This document shows positions 55,615-64,000 of a DNA stretch of 64,000 bases, one piece after another. The DNA comes from Xanthomarina sp. F1114 (GTDB taxonomy: Bacteria > Bacteroidota > Bacteroidia > Flavobacteriales > Flavobacteriaceae), in the NCBI RefSeq assembly GCF_026410255.1, contig NZ_JAPMLL010000002.1:62001-126000 (forward strand), in the 5' to 3' direction. Numbering within the stretch: the stretch's first letter is position 1; every line of letters starts with the position of its first letter. The notes under the pieces are model-generated. The model was not told the DNA's origin, did no database searches, and saw only the letters and a list, made by a program, of their open reading frames with translations. Both the position numbers and the translations under genes were made by a program.

Positions 55615-57327
55615 ATGAAACATTTTCTACTAGCCGTTGCTGCTATTTTTTTTGGACTAACTTTAAGTGTACAGGCGCAAGAATTAGAAAAAACATGGCA
55701 ATTAGAAAGTATTCAAGACCCAACCGGAAAACAAACATCAGTTTATAAAGAAACAGATGCTTTAGAACTTTACGAGGGAGAATTTAAATTTTCAGTCAGC
55801 AAAGATTCTCTTGAAGCTTCTGGAGATTTTATTCGTCAAAATAATTTATTGGTTTTTTACTACAGTAAACCTTCAGATTCTGTAAAAAGATACCGAATAA
55901 ATACGCTTACAGATTCTACTTTAGTTTTTAAAGAAAACGGAAATACTTATTATTTTTCTAATACAACTTCTTCAGTTGATGAATCTGCTCTCCTTGGAAA
56001 AGACGATTCAATAAAACCTAGCGAAGGCTTTTCATTCAATAGTTTATGGAGAGGAGTTTTAGGAATGGTTTCCCTTATTTTTATTTCCTTCCTATTTAGT
56101 TCTAATAGAAAAGCTATTAATTGGAAAACTGTAGGAATAGGCTTATTATTTCAATTAATAATTGCTATTGGTGTTTTAAAAGTACCGTTCATTCAAAGTG
56201 CTTTTGAAGCTGTTGGTCAAGTATTTATAAGCATTTTAGATTTTACAAGAGCAGGAAGTAAATTCTTATTCGATGGACTAGTTGTAGACATGGACACTTT
56301 CGGATTTATTTTCGCCTTTCAAGTATTACCAACCATTATTTTCTTTTCTGCATTGACTTCTGTTTTATTCTATCTAGGATTAATTCAGAAAGCAGTAAAA
56401 TTAATGGCTATGTTATTAAGCAAGCTATTAAAAATCTCAGGGGCAGAAAGTTTAAGTGTTGCCGGAAACATCTTTTTAGGCCAAACGGAAGCACCATTAT
56501 TAATTAAAGCTTACTTAGAGAAAATGACCAAAAGTGAAATACTCTTGGTTATGATTGGCGGTATGGCAACTGTTGCCGGAGCCGTACTTGCTGCCTATAT
56601 TGGGTTTTTAGGAGGAGATGATCCTGCCTTAAGATTAGTCTATGCCAAGCATTTATTAGCGGCGTCCGTAATGGCCGCACCAGGAGCTATTGTAATTTCA
56701 AAAATATTATACCCTCAAACCGAAGAAATTAATTCTGAAATTGAAGTCTCTTCAGAAAAAATAGGTTCAAATATTCTTGATGCAATTGCCAACGGAACAA
56801 CCGAAGGGCTAAAATTAGCGGTAAATGTAGGAGCTATGCTTTTAGTTTTTGTTGCGTTTATTGCCATGATAAACGGAATATTAGGCTGGATTGGAGATTT
56901 TTCTACTATTAATACATGGATGGCAGCAAACACACCATATCCTGCACTTTCTCTTGAAGCCATTCTAGGAACTATTTTTGCTCCTTTAATGTGGCTAATT
57001 GGTGTTGCGACTGAAGATATTATGATGATGGGACAATTATTAGGTATTAAACTGGCTGCTAGCGAATTTGTTGGATACATCCAGTTAGCCGACTTAAAAA
57101 ACGTAGCTAACGAAGTGCATTTAAATTATAACAAATCCATAATTATGGCTACTTATATGCTTTGTGGCTTTGCCAACTTCGCTTCTATAGGAATTCAAAT
57201 TGGAGGTATTGGCTCTTTAGCTCCCGGACAACGTAAAACCTTATCAGAGTTTGGTATGAAAGCCCTAATAGGTGGTACCATAGCTTCTTTAATGTCCGCA
57301 ACTATTGCTGGAATGATTATTGGTTAA
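55615..57327 (+). CDS. Nucleoside transporter (CNT family) fused to a periplasmic lipocalin-like domain
   Basis: The 570-residue protein begins with a signal peptide (MKHFLLAVAAIFFGLTLSVQ) and a beta-rich domain (about 22-115; LEKTWQLESIQDPTGKQTSV) resembling lipocalin-like domains. A concentrative nucleoside transporter follows (about 140-570): GAESLSVAGNIFLGQTEAPL and GFANFASIGIQIGGIG are CNT signatures. It imports nucleosides with Na+ or H+. The added domain might capture or bind a ligand outside; this is inference. A terminator follows at 57388. Confidence 0.88.
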   Translation: MKHFLLAVAAIFFGLTLSVQAQELEKTWQLESIQDPTGKQTSVYKETDALELYEGEFKFSVSKDSLEASGDFIRQNNLLVFYYSKPSDSVKRYRINTLTDSTLVFKENGNTYYFSNTTSSVDESALLGKDDSIKPSEGFSFNSLWRGVLGMVSLIFISFLFSSNRKAINWKTVGIGLLFQLIIAIGVLKVPFIQSAFEAVGQVFISILDFTRAGSKFLFDGLVVDMDTFGFIFAFQVLPTIIFFSALTSVLFYLGLIQKAVKLMAMLLSKLLKISGAESLSVAGNIFLGQTEAPLLIKAYLEKMTKSEILLVMIGGMATVAGAVLAAYIGFLGGDDPALRLVYAKHLLAASVMAAPGAIVISKILYPQTEEINSEIEVSSEKIGSNILDAIANGTTEGLKLAVNVGAMLLVFVAFIAMINGILGWIGDFSTINTWMAANTPYPALSLEAILGTIFAPLMWLIGVATEDIMMMGQLLGIKLAASEFVGYIQLADLKNVANEVHLNYNKSIIMATYMLCGFANFASIGIQIGGIGSLAPGQRKTLSEFGMKALIGGTIASLMSATIAGMIIG

Positions 57328-57387
57328 AAAATTCCTGAGAACGCTCTAAACTTATAATTATAGTTAATAACTTTTAATATAAAAATG

Positions 57388-57418
57388 AGCTTCCATTCTT
57401 TTGATATGAAGCTTTTTT
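57388..57418 (+). terminator. Terminator after the nucleoside transporter gene
   Basis: AGCTTC (57388-57393) pairs with GAAGCT (57408-57413), followed by a T-rich run. Confidence 0.7.
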
Positions 57419-57460
57419 CTATTTTTATTTTTATTGAATTTAGTTGAATTTAAAAAAAGA

Positions 57461-57478
57461 TTCCCACTTTCGTGGGAA
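57461..57478. promoter_or_regulatory. Hairpin directly before the thyA start
   Basis: TTCCCAC pairs with GTGGGAA around TTTC, ending 6 bases before ATG 57485. It covers the ribosome-binding site position. Read on the minus strand it is followed by seven T and looks like a terminator, but no minus-strand gene runs into it. Confidence 0.55.
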
Positions 57479-57484
57479 GTGAAC

Positions 57485-58309
57485 ATGAAACAATATCTAG
57501 ACTTAGTTAGCCACGTTTTAGAAAACGGAAATGAAAAAGGTGATAGAACCGGAACAGGAACAAAAAGTGTTTTTGGATACCAAATGCGTTTTGATTTAAG
57601 TGAGGGTTTTCCAATGGTTACTACCAAAAAACTGCATCTAAAATCCATTGTTTATGAGTTACTTTGGTTTCTAAAAGGAGACACCAACATTAACTACCTT
57701 ACCCAAAATGGTGTTAGAATCTGGAACGAATGGGCCGATGAGAATGGTGATTTAGGACCAGTTTATGGACACCAATGGAGAAACTGGAACAGCGATGAGA
57801 TTGACCAAATAAAAGAAATTGTCAACACCTTGAAAAAGAATCCAAATAGTCGACGCATGCTGGTTTCTGCCTGGAATCCTTCAGTATTACCAGATAATTC
57901 AAAAAGTTTTAGCGAAAATGTAGCTAATGGAAAAGCGGCGCTTCCTCCTTGTCATGCATTTTTTCAATTTTACGTAGCCGATGGGAAACTGTCTTGCCAA
58001 CTCTATCAACGTAGTGCAGACATTTTTTTAGGAGTCCCTTTTAATATTGCTTCCTATGCCCTATTTACTATGATGATGGCGCAGGTTTGTGGTTATCAGG
58101 CTGGAGAATTCATACATACCTTTGGCGATGCTCATATTTATAACAATCATTTAGAGCAGTTGGAACTACAATCATCCAGAGATCCAAAACCTCTTCCTAA
58201 AATGCTACTCAACCCGGATGTAAAAGATATTTTTGATTTTAAATTTGAAGACTTTACTCTTGTAGATTACGAACATCATCCACATATTAAAGGCAAGGTT
58301 GCTATTTAA
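57485..58309 (+). CDS. thyA: Thymidylate synthase ThyA
   Basis: I start at ATG 57485 ([15 protein letters not shown]), the standard family start; the TTG at 57434 would read through the hairpin. The 274-residue enzyme methylates dUMP with methylene-THF. Present: RTGTGT (phosphate binding), the nucleophile Cys156 in [11 protein letters not shown] and [20 protein letters not shown]. The TonB-like and DHFR genes follow closely on the same strand. Confidence 0.97.
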   Translation: MKQYLDLVSHVLENGNEKGDRTGTGTKSVFGYQMRFDLSEGFPMVTTKKLHLKSIVYELLWFLKGDTNINYLTQNGVRIWNEWADENGDLGPVYGHQWRNWNSDEIDQIKEIVNTLKKNPNSRRMLVSAWNPSVLPDNSKSFSENVANGKAALPPCHAFFQFYVADGKLSCQLYQRSADIFLGVPFNIASYALFTMMMAQVCGYQAGEFIHTFGDAHIYNNHLEQLELQSSRDPKPLPKMLLNPDVKDIFDFKFEDFTLVDYEHHPHIKGKVAI

Positions 58310-58323
58310 GTTCAACTAAACTC

Positions 58324-59148
58324 ATGAAATACTACCTACTATTTTTTCTCTTTGCAATTAGTTTTTTAAGTTTTTCTCAAAAAAACACCATCGAGCTAAC
58401 AGATGATGAACTTCAAGAAACTTCCGAAGATGTTTCCTTTGATGTTGTAGAGAAAGTACCAATATATAAAGGCTGCAATGAAACCATGACTAATAATGCC
58501 TTGAAGGATTGCTTTAATGAAAAAGTAAACACTCTTATAGCTAAAAACTTCAATACGCGTATTGCAGAGCAGCTTAATTTACCAAATGAAACTATAGTAA
58601 AAATATCTGTTTTTTTTAAAATATCTAAAACAGGAGAGATAATGGATATAAAAGTTAGAGCGCCATTTCCAGAGTTGGAAGAAGAAGCTATTCGTGTAAC
58701 AAATTTAATCCCTAAATTGAAACCGGGTTATATAGATGGTAAACCCGTAAGAGTGCCTTATTATTTACCTATTAAATTCCAAGTATCCAATATTGAATCA
58801 AGCGAAAACCGAAAACCTCCAATTTATAGAGGTTGTGATGAAACATCAAGCTATGAAGCAATAAAAGAATGTACTACTAAAAAGATAAAAGACTATTTAA
58901 AGGTAAGTATTGATTATGAATTGGCCGACAAGCTCTTTCCAACGGATAAAACCACTCAGTTTTTAGTGAGTTTTACAATAAACAAAAAAGGTAAAGCTGA
59001 AAAAATAACTGCAAAAGCTCATAAAGTAGAGATGGCTGCCGAAGTGATAAGAGTATTAAAACGAATGCCTAAATTTAAAGATCCTGCATACAAGAATGGG
59101 AAAGCCGTAGATACCAAGATGGAATTTTTAATGACCATACATTTCTAA
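58324..59148 (+). CDS. Secreted protein with two TonB-C-like repeats
   Basis: The 274-residue protein has a signal peptide (ending FLSFS, residue 18) and two homologous halves (about 40-150 and 162-274). Each starts with a PIYKGC/PIYRGC segment followed by a second Cys about 15 residues on, and each resembles the TonB C-terminal domain (VFFKISKTGEIMDIKVRAPF; VSFTINKKGKAEKITAKAHK). It lacks a membrane anchor and Pro-rich spacer, so it is not a functional TonB energy transducer. Role unknown. It lies between thyA and the DHFR gene. Confidence 0.75.
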   Translation: MKYYLLFFLFAISFLSFSQKNTIELTDDELQETSEDVSFDVVEKVPIYKGCNETMTNNALKDCFNEKVNTLIAKNFNTRIAEQLNLPNETIVKISVFFKISKTGEIMDIKVRAPFPELEEEAIRVTNLIPKLKPGYIDGKPVRVPYYLPIKFQVSNIESSENRKPPIYRGCDETSSYEAIKECTTKKIKDYLKVSIDYELADKLFPTDKTTQFLVSFTINKKGKAEKITAKAHKVEMAAEVIRVLKRMPKFKDPAYKNGKAVDTKMEFLMTIHF

Positions 59149-59190
59149 AGATTACTAGAAATTAGCTAAATTTACATAAACATTCAGATT

Positions 59191-60093
59191 ATGTTCGGAA
59201 AGAAAAAAGAAACTCCACAAATAGATAAAGAGCAATTAGAGTTAATTAAAACTGCTCAAAAACGGATCAAGCAGAAGCGAAGCCTTTATATTCACTTTGT
59301 TTTATTTTTAATTGGCTCTCTTGCTATTATTGTTGCCAGTTTGGTTTTTGATGTTGGAGCTACAGTTAATCCATTAGGTGTTAATTGGTTTGTTTATGCC
59401 ATTTTAATTTGGTTACTAATATTCTTATACCATGCTTTTAACGTTTATTTTACGAATAAATTTTTAGGTGAAGCTTGGGAAAAAGAGCAACTTAATAAAT
59501 TAGTAGCTTTACAAAAAGAACGAATTGCCAAACTACAACAACAAGTTGAGAAAGATTACCCTCTTGTTACAGAAAAAAAAACACAATTACCTAGTTCAAA
59601 AAAATCTGAAGTTACCCTAATAGTAGCTGCAGGAGAAAATGATGCCATAGGAAAAGACAACCAACTTATTTGGCATTTAAGTGACGACCTTAAACGTTTT
59701 AAACAACTTACAAATGGGCACCATATTATCATGGGAAGAAAAACTTTTGAAAGTTTTCCAAAACCTTTACCTAATAGAACGCACATAGTTATTTCTAGAC
59801 AAGCAGACTACCAGGTTCCTAATGGAGTTATTGTAGTTAATAATATAGAAGATGCTTTTGATGCTGCTAAATCAGACAGGCAACCCTTTGTTATTGGAGG
59901 TGGAGAAATTTACAAACAAGCTATGACATTTGCCGATAAAATAGAAATCACCAGAGTTCATGAGAGTTTTGATGCAGACACTTTTTTCCCAAAAATAGAC
60001 CCAACTATTTGGAAGGAAGCAAATAACACCTATCATTCTAAAGATGAAAAACACGACTATGACTTTTCATTTTTAACATACACTAGATTATAA
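59191..60093 (+). CDS. 2TM domain-dihydrofolate reductase fusion
   Basis: Residues about 15-100 form a 2TM domain: two hydrophobic helices (about 33-53 and 65-88) with a conserved basic lead-in, followed by a coiled-coil-like linker. Residues about 138-300 are a complete DHFR (LIVAAGENDAIGKDNQLIWH, with the catalytic acid in SDDLKRFKQL, IIMGRKTFESF, FVIGGGEIYKQA). It regenerates THF for ThyA, encoded 0.9 kb upstream. A membrane-tethered DHFR is unusual; the frame is continuous and no frameshift is seen. ClC follows after 18 bases. Confidence 0.9.
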   Translation: MFGKKKETPQIDKEQLELIKTAQKRIKQKRSLYIHFVLFLIGSLAIIVASLVFDVGATVNPLGVNWFVYAILIWLLIFLYHAFNVYFTNKFLGEAWEKEQLNKLVALQKERIAKLQQQVEKDYPLVTEKKTQLPSSKKSEVTLIVAAGENDAIGKDNQLIWHLSDDLKRFKQLTNGHHIIMGRKTFESFPKPLPNRTHIVISRQADYQVPNGVIVVNNIEDAFDAAKSDRQPFVIGGGEIYKQAMTFADKIEITRVHESFDADTFFPKIDPTIWKEANNTYHSKDEKHDYDFSFLTYTRL

Positions 60094-60111
60094 TCTAAAA
60101 CCAATCATCCA

Positions 60112-61380
60112 GTGAAACTAAAACGAAAAAGGCAGTTAGTTACATACCTCAATCTTTTAGATCAACCCATCCAATTTAACCCATTTGTTTTTAGTAGAAA
60201 ATTTTTATTATGGGCCTTATTAGGTCTGCTTGGTGGATTTATAGCTGGATTATATTGGATTACTTTAGAGTTTTTAACCCATCAACTCGCTTATTTTCAG
60301 GGTTGGTTGGTAATTCCTACTATGGCTATTTGCGGATTACTTGCAGGACTTATAATTCATTATATTGGCGATCCGGGAGAAATTCAATTAATAGTAAATA
60401 ACATCCGGTTCAATAAAGGAAAGCTAGACCCTAAAAACAATCCATCTATGCTTTTATCTTCCTTGCTTTGTATAAGTTCTGGAGGAAGTCTTGGTCCAGA
60501 AGCTCCGTTAGTTCAGGTTATTGGGTCTTCGGGAACTTGGTTAGGTAAGTTATTCAGATTAAAAGGCGAAGACTTACGCTCTATGAGTATTGCAGGAATG
60601 GCCTCTGGATTCACGGCCATGTTTGGCGCCCCTTTAGGAGGTAGTTTATTTGCCTTAGAAATATTACATCATGAACATGCGGTAGAATATTACAAAGCCA
60701 TCATGCCCGCATTTGTTGCTAGCTGCTTTAGTTATGTTGTTTTTGCACTAATTACTCAGCTAGACCTTGGAACTTTATGGATTTTGCCAAGCTATGAAAT
60801 GCTAGATAAGTTCGATTTCTTATACGCCGTGTTTTTTGCAATTATAGCTACATGCTTTGGTTGGTTTTTTATTTTTTGCACCAAGTTTTTAAAAAATCTA
60901 TTTGAAAAATTACATGTTCCTATTTATATCAAAACATTAATTGGTGGAATTTTATTGGGAATAATCGTCTATTATGTACCAATTACAAGATACTTTAGTC
61001 ACTATGAACTTTCTACACTCTTAACAAGCGACTTTTCAATTCAGATGTTAATTGCTATTTTATTTTTAAAAATATTAGCCATTTCCGTTACAGTTACCTC
61101 CGGGTGGCGAGGTGGATTTATTATTCCTTTATTCTTTACTGGCGCAACCTTAGGCCTAATAATTCATCATTTTATTCCTTCCATAAGTTTATCGCTTACC
61201 ATTGTAAGTTGTATGGCGGCCATAAACGCCTGCGTTACTAGAACTCCAATGAGTACTACTATTTTATTAGCAACCTTAACAGGATTCTCTTACTTTATAC
61301 CTATTCTTTTTGCCAGTTTAACCGGTTATTTTTTAGCTCCTAAAATTCCTTTCATTTCATCTCAGTTAAAAAATGAATAA
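60112..61380 (+). CDS. ClC family chloride channel/antiporter-like protein
   Basis: The 422-residue membrane protein starts with GTG. It has the ClC layout of about 10-12 helices with GGSLGPEAPLV near residue 125 and GWRGGFIIPLFFTGATLG near 340. At the gating-glutamate position of GREGP, this protein has Leu (GSLGP). That predicts an altered gate or coupling compared with CLC-ec1. The substrate anion is unknown. Confidence 0.85.
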   Translation: MKLKRKRQLVTYLNLLDQPIQFNPFVFSRKFLLWALLGLLGGFIAGLYWITLEFLTHQLAYFQGWLVIPTMAICGLLAGLIIHYIGDPGEIQLIVNNIRFNKGKLDPKNNPSMLLSSLLCISSGGSLGPEAPLVQVIGSSGTWLGKLFRLKGEDLRSMSIAGMASGFTAMFGAPLGGSLFALEILHHEHAVEYYKAIMPAFVASCFSYVVFALITQLDLGTLWILPSYEMLDKFDFLYAVFFAIIATCFGWFFIFCTKFLKNLFEKLHVPIYIKTLIGGILLGIIVYYVPITRYFSHYELSTLLTSDFSIQMLIAILFLKILAISVTVTSGWRGGFIIPLFFTGATLGLIIHHFIPSISLSLTIVSCMAAINACVTRTPMSTTILLATLTGFSYFIPILFASLTGYFLAPKIPFISSQLKNE

Positions 61381-61546
61381 AAAGAATTATATTAGAAACT
61401 CTTTAAAGTTCAAAATATCATAGCGTTATTTATTAGTAGAATTAAACCAAAAGGTCTTTTGGCAAAATAGAATCAGTATTAAGAAAAGCTTAGAATATTC
61501 GCACTGAAATTTGAAGACGAGAATATAATTGATAGGATTAAGTTTT

Positions 61547-62296
61547 ATGAAAAAAACATTATTAATATTAGCCATTCTATTAACTATATATAGCTGTTCT
61601 AATAAATCTTCTGAAAGTAAATCTAACAGCAAACAATGGAATCTTCAACAAAGAGAACAACTCTTAAAAAACAGAAATGACTCAACTTCTTGGGATAGGG
61701 AAATGTTTAATAACGACATAAAAATGATTGAAATTGGAGACTTTGGTCCTTTTGAAATTGGAGTCTTCCCAGAACCTAAATACAACTTAATAGGTGAAGC
61801 AAGCTTTAAAGGTTTGGGAAACAGAAGTGAAGAATTTAAAATTAAGGATAAAAAAATTTTAATGAACTGTTTTTTTGTTGGTGAAAATCGTTTAAATAAA
61901 AACAGATTAGATGGAATGAAAGACGAGGTGTTTTTTCAAGTTCTTGTTTTAACCGACACTATTGATAATGAAAATTATAATTTAAATAAAAGTATTGCCA
62001 TCTCAAGAAACCATCCTGATTATTTAGGACAAGGATTTATAAAAACAAAAAATAATAGAATTGACTATTTAGCATTTCAAACAGCTGAAAATAATGCTTA
62101 TGCAATCATAAATTCAAGGATTTTTGATTTAAGCTTTGGAAAGACCATACTTATTGCACCTCAAAAAAATAAATCACTGAAGTCGTATCAAATTAAAAGC
62201 CCTGATTTAACATCCGATTCCGTTTCAGATTATACTAAAAAGCTAATATCTAATAAACAAACAATAAGTTTCTTTGGCAAAAAAGAGAATATATAA
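61547..62296 (+). CDS. Hypothetical lipoprotein
   Basis: The start ATG 61547 gives a clean lipoprotein signal with Cys17 (IYSCSNK); the TTG at 61529 is less likely. The 249-residue mature part is mixed alpha/beta (DFGPFEIGVFPEPKYNLIGE) with no motif I recognise. It is separated from ClC by 166 bp containing a small palindrome (CCAAAAGGTCTTTTGG, 61447-61462). Function unknown. Confidence 0.65.
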   Translation: MKKTLLILAILLTIYSCSNKSSESKSNSKQWNLQQREQLLKNRNDSTSWDREMFNNDIKMIEIGDFGPFEIGVFPEPKYNLIGEASFKGLGNRSEEFKIKDKKILMNCFFVGENRLNKNRLDGMKDEVFFQVLVLTDTIDNENYNLNKSIAISRNHPDYLGQGFIKTKNNRIDYLAFQTAENNAYAIINSRIFDLSFGKTILIAPQKNKSLKSYQIKSPDLTSDSVSDYTKKLISNKQTISFFGKKENI

Positions 62297-62397
62297 TAAC
62301 TCCAGTTAGATAGAAAATTGTTTATTTGCTCTTAACTATTACAAACTAAACACTTACTAATTTAAACTCATCTTCTATTTTTCTGTAATTTTACCCC

Positions 62398-63948
62398 ATG
62401 ATAAAAGAGCTTCAGCTACGTATTAGTTTAAAAGAGGAAGAAATTCCGAATATTCTTCTAGTAAAATCTGCCGAAAAACTAGGCATAACCAAAGACAAAA
62501 TCTTTGGTGTAAAAGTACTTCGTAAATCTATTGACGCGCGAAAACCAAAAATAATTTTAAATTACAAACTAGCCGTTTATATTAACGAGCCTGTTCCGGA
62601 AACTTCCGAATACACATTTAATTATAAAGATGTTTCCAAAGCCAAACCTATACATATTATTGGTTTTGGACCGGCAGGAATGTATGCTGCCTTGCGCTGT
62701 ATTGAGTTAGGATTTAAACCTATTGTCTTAGAACGTGGCAAAAATGTGCAAGACAGACGACGCGATTTAAAAGCCATAAATCAAGATCATTTTGTAAACG
62801 AAGATTCTAATTATTGCTTTGGCGAAGGTGGTGCTGGGACCTACAGCGATGGAAAACTATACACTAGAAGTTTAAAACGTGGAGATGTTAGACGTATTTT
62901 TGAAAACTTGGTATATCATGGAGCTACAGAACAGATTTTAGTTGATGCACATCCACATATTGGCACGAATAAACTTCCAAAGGTAGTCACCAATATTCGT
63001 GAAACTATTATAAAATACGGTGGTGAAGTGCATTTTGAAGCTCGTGTAAGCGATTTAAAAATTAAAAACAAAAAAATCCAAGCCATTCAATTATTAAATG
63101 GTGAAGAATTATCAGCTAATCGTGTCATTCTAGCTACTGGACATTCGGCGCGAGATATTTACTACCTCCTGTATAACAAAAAAATTGCTTTAGAACCAAA
63201 GTCGTTTGCCATGGGAGTTCGCGTAGAACATCCACAGCATATTATAGATTCCATCCAATACCATTGTTCTGGAGACAGACACGAACTACTTCCTGCTGCT
63301 TCATATAGTTTGGTCCAACAAGTAAATAACAGAGGTGTCTATTCCTTTTGCATGTGTCCCGGAGGTTTTATAGTTCCTGCTGCTACTGCTAATGGCGAAG
63401 TAGTTGTAAATGGCATGTCGCCCTCAAAACGAAACAACCAATTTGCTAATTCAGGAATTGTTGTAGAATTAAATGTGGATAGAGATTTCCCTAAATACGA
63501 ACATTTTGGCGTTCTTAAAGGTTTAGAATATCAGAAAGATTTAGAACGATTAGCATTTACTGCCGGAGGGCGAACACAAACTGCTCCAGCTCAAAGATTA
63601 ACCGATTTTGTTGAAGGGAGATTATCATCAGATTTAAACTCTACCTCCTATCAACCGGGAATAAATTCATCACCCTTACATTCGCTTTTACCTAAACTTA
63701 TTGGTGGAAATTTACGTCAAGGTTTTAAAGCTTTCGGAGAAAAAATGAAAGGATATTATACTTCTGAAGCCAATATAATTGGTGTAGAAAGTAGAACTTC
63801 ATCTCCTGTTAGTGTTCCTAGAAATGAACATTTAGAACATCCGGAAATAGAAGGCTTATTTCCTTGTGGAGAAGGTGGCGGATATGCTGGAGGCATTGTT
63901 TCTGCTGCTATGGATGGAGAACGTTGTGCTGAGGCTGCATGTCAGTAA
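62398..63948 (+). CDS. FAD-dependent oxidoreductase (COG2509-like)
   Basis: The 516-residue protein has an N-terminal extra domain (about 1-80), then a Rossmann FAD site PIHIIGFGPAGMYAALRCIE (about 90-110), the motif GEGGAGTYSDGKLYTRS, and a C-terminal GEGGGYAGGIVSAAMDG that closes the FAD pocket. It belongs to the uncharacterised FAD-dependent dehydrogenases of Bacteroidetes and Firmicutes. The substrate is unknown. It ends 52 bases before the window edge. Confidence 0.88.
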   Translation: MIKELQLRISLKEEEIPNILLVKSAEKLGITKDKIFGVKVLRKSIDARKPKIILNYKLAVYINEPVPETSEYTFNYKDVSKAKPIHIIGFGPAGMYAALRCIELGFKPIVLERGKNVQDRRRDLKAINQDHFVNEDSNYCFGEGGAGTYSDGKLYTRSLKRGDVRRIFENLVYHGATEQILVDAHPHIGTNKLPKVVTNIRETIIKYGGEVHFEARVSDLKIKNKKIQAIQLLNGEELSANRVILATGHSARDIYYLLYNKKIALEPKSFAMGVRVEHPQHIIDSIQYHCSGDRHELLPAASYSLVQQVNNRGVYSFCMCPGGFIVPAATANGEVVVNGMSPSKRNNQFANSGIVVELNVDRDFPKYEHFGVLKGLEYQKDLERLAFTAGGRTQTAPAQRLTDFVEGRLSSDLNSTSYQPGINSSPLHSLLPKLIGGNLRQGFKAFGEKMKGYYTSEANIIGVESRTSSPVSVPRNEHLEHPEIEGLFPCGEGGGYAGGIVSAAMDGERCAEAACQ

Positions 63949-64000
63949 GCTTTTTCGTTACTCATGTAGCGTCAACTGAATACTAAAAACTGCCAGTGAA

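Noticed and set aside
57434-57484. Upstream TTG start for ThyA
   Set aside because: It adds 17 residues absent from the family and runs through the hairpin.
61426-61632. Minus-strand 68-codon frame
   Set aside because: It covers a spacer and the start of the lipoprotein gene and shows no signal or motif.

Overview
The window is low-GC chromosomal DNA from a member of the Bacteroidetes, almost certainly a (probably marine) Flavobacteriaceae. The signs are three gliding-motility genes (gldA, gldB, gldC), a moxR/DUF58/bat operon, a DUF5686 outer-membrane protein, a DnaG of the flavobacterial type, promoters of the TAnnTTTG kind, no Shine-Dalgarno-like starts, and a sulfatase. I see no prophage, integrase, transposase or CRISPR array. 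Most of the window is ordinary core chromosome; the unusual content lies in RNA regulation and in gene fusions.

Layout. 1-3933: stress/aerotolerance operon moxR, DUF58, DUF4381, batA, batB (batB runs off the left edge), on the minus strand. 4064-10287: sulfatase, then secreted DUF2092 and DUF6515 proteins, a small outer-membrane beta-barrel, a decayed gene and a HAD lipoprotein. 10638-15498: gldC-gldB, divergent nadE, an odd response regulator and dnaG. 15636-19257: DUF748 protein, then an ECF sigma / anti-sigma-like / outer-membrane protein operon with its own ECF-type promoter. 19328-25818: ispB-like, rlmN, queA, aroA, mazG-like, dtd, rsgA. 25916-30217: aromatic amino acid operon pheA, aminotransferase, tyrA, DAHP synthase-chorismate mutase, preceded by an unannotated leader peptide and an intrinsic terminator, which together make a classical attenuator. 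30288-33079: gldA, a GIN-domain lipoprotein and a PagL-like protein. 33204-40336: methionine region. A MetX-aspartokinase-homoserine dehydrogenase fusion, an OsmC protein and metY form an operon behind a SAM-I riboswitch; metK runs the other way behind a SAM-II-like, long-insert element. 40395-41360: non-coding region with two 11-bp tandem repeat arrays, a long inverted repeat and tRNA-Tyr(GTA). 41427-48764: M28 peptidase, hypothetical, deoxynucleoside kinase, App1-like phosphatase, membrane and soluble pyrophosphatases. 49037-57327: DUF5686 protein, pdhB, etfBA, DUF151 nuclease, lipocalin-like/nucleoside transporter fusion. 57485-63948: thyA, duplicated TonB-C protein, 2TM-DHFR fusion, ClC protein, lipoprotein, FAD oxidoreductase.

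How the parts work together. Two biosynthetic pathways are controlled by cis-acting RNA that can be read directly here: aromatic amino acids by ribosome-mediated attenuation at an FAYYNWNYFFFN leader, and methionine/SAM by two different SAM-sensing RNA folds placed back to back in one 670-bp divergent intergenic region. The thymidylate cycle (thyA, a membrane-anchored DHFR) and nucleoside salvage (CNT transporter, deoxynucleoside kinase) are spread over 43.9-60.1 kb. Functions given below rest on recognised motifs and gene order; nothing was searched against a database.
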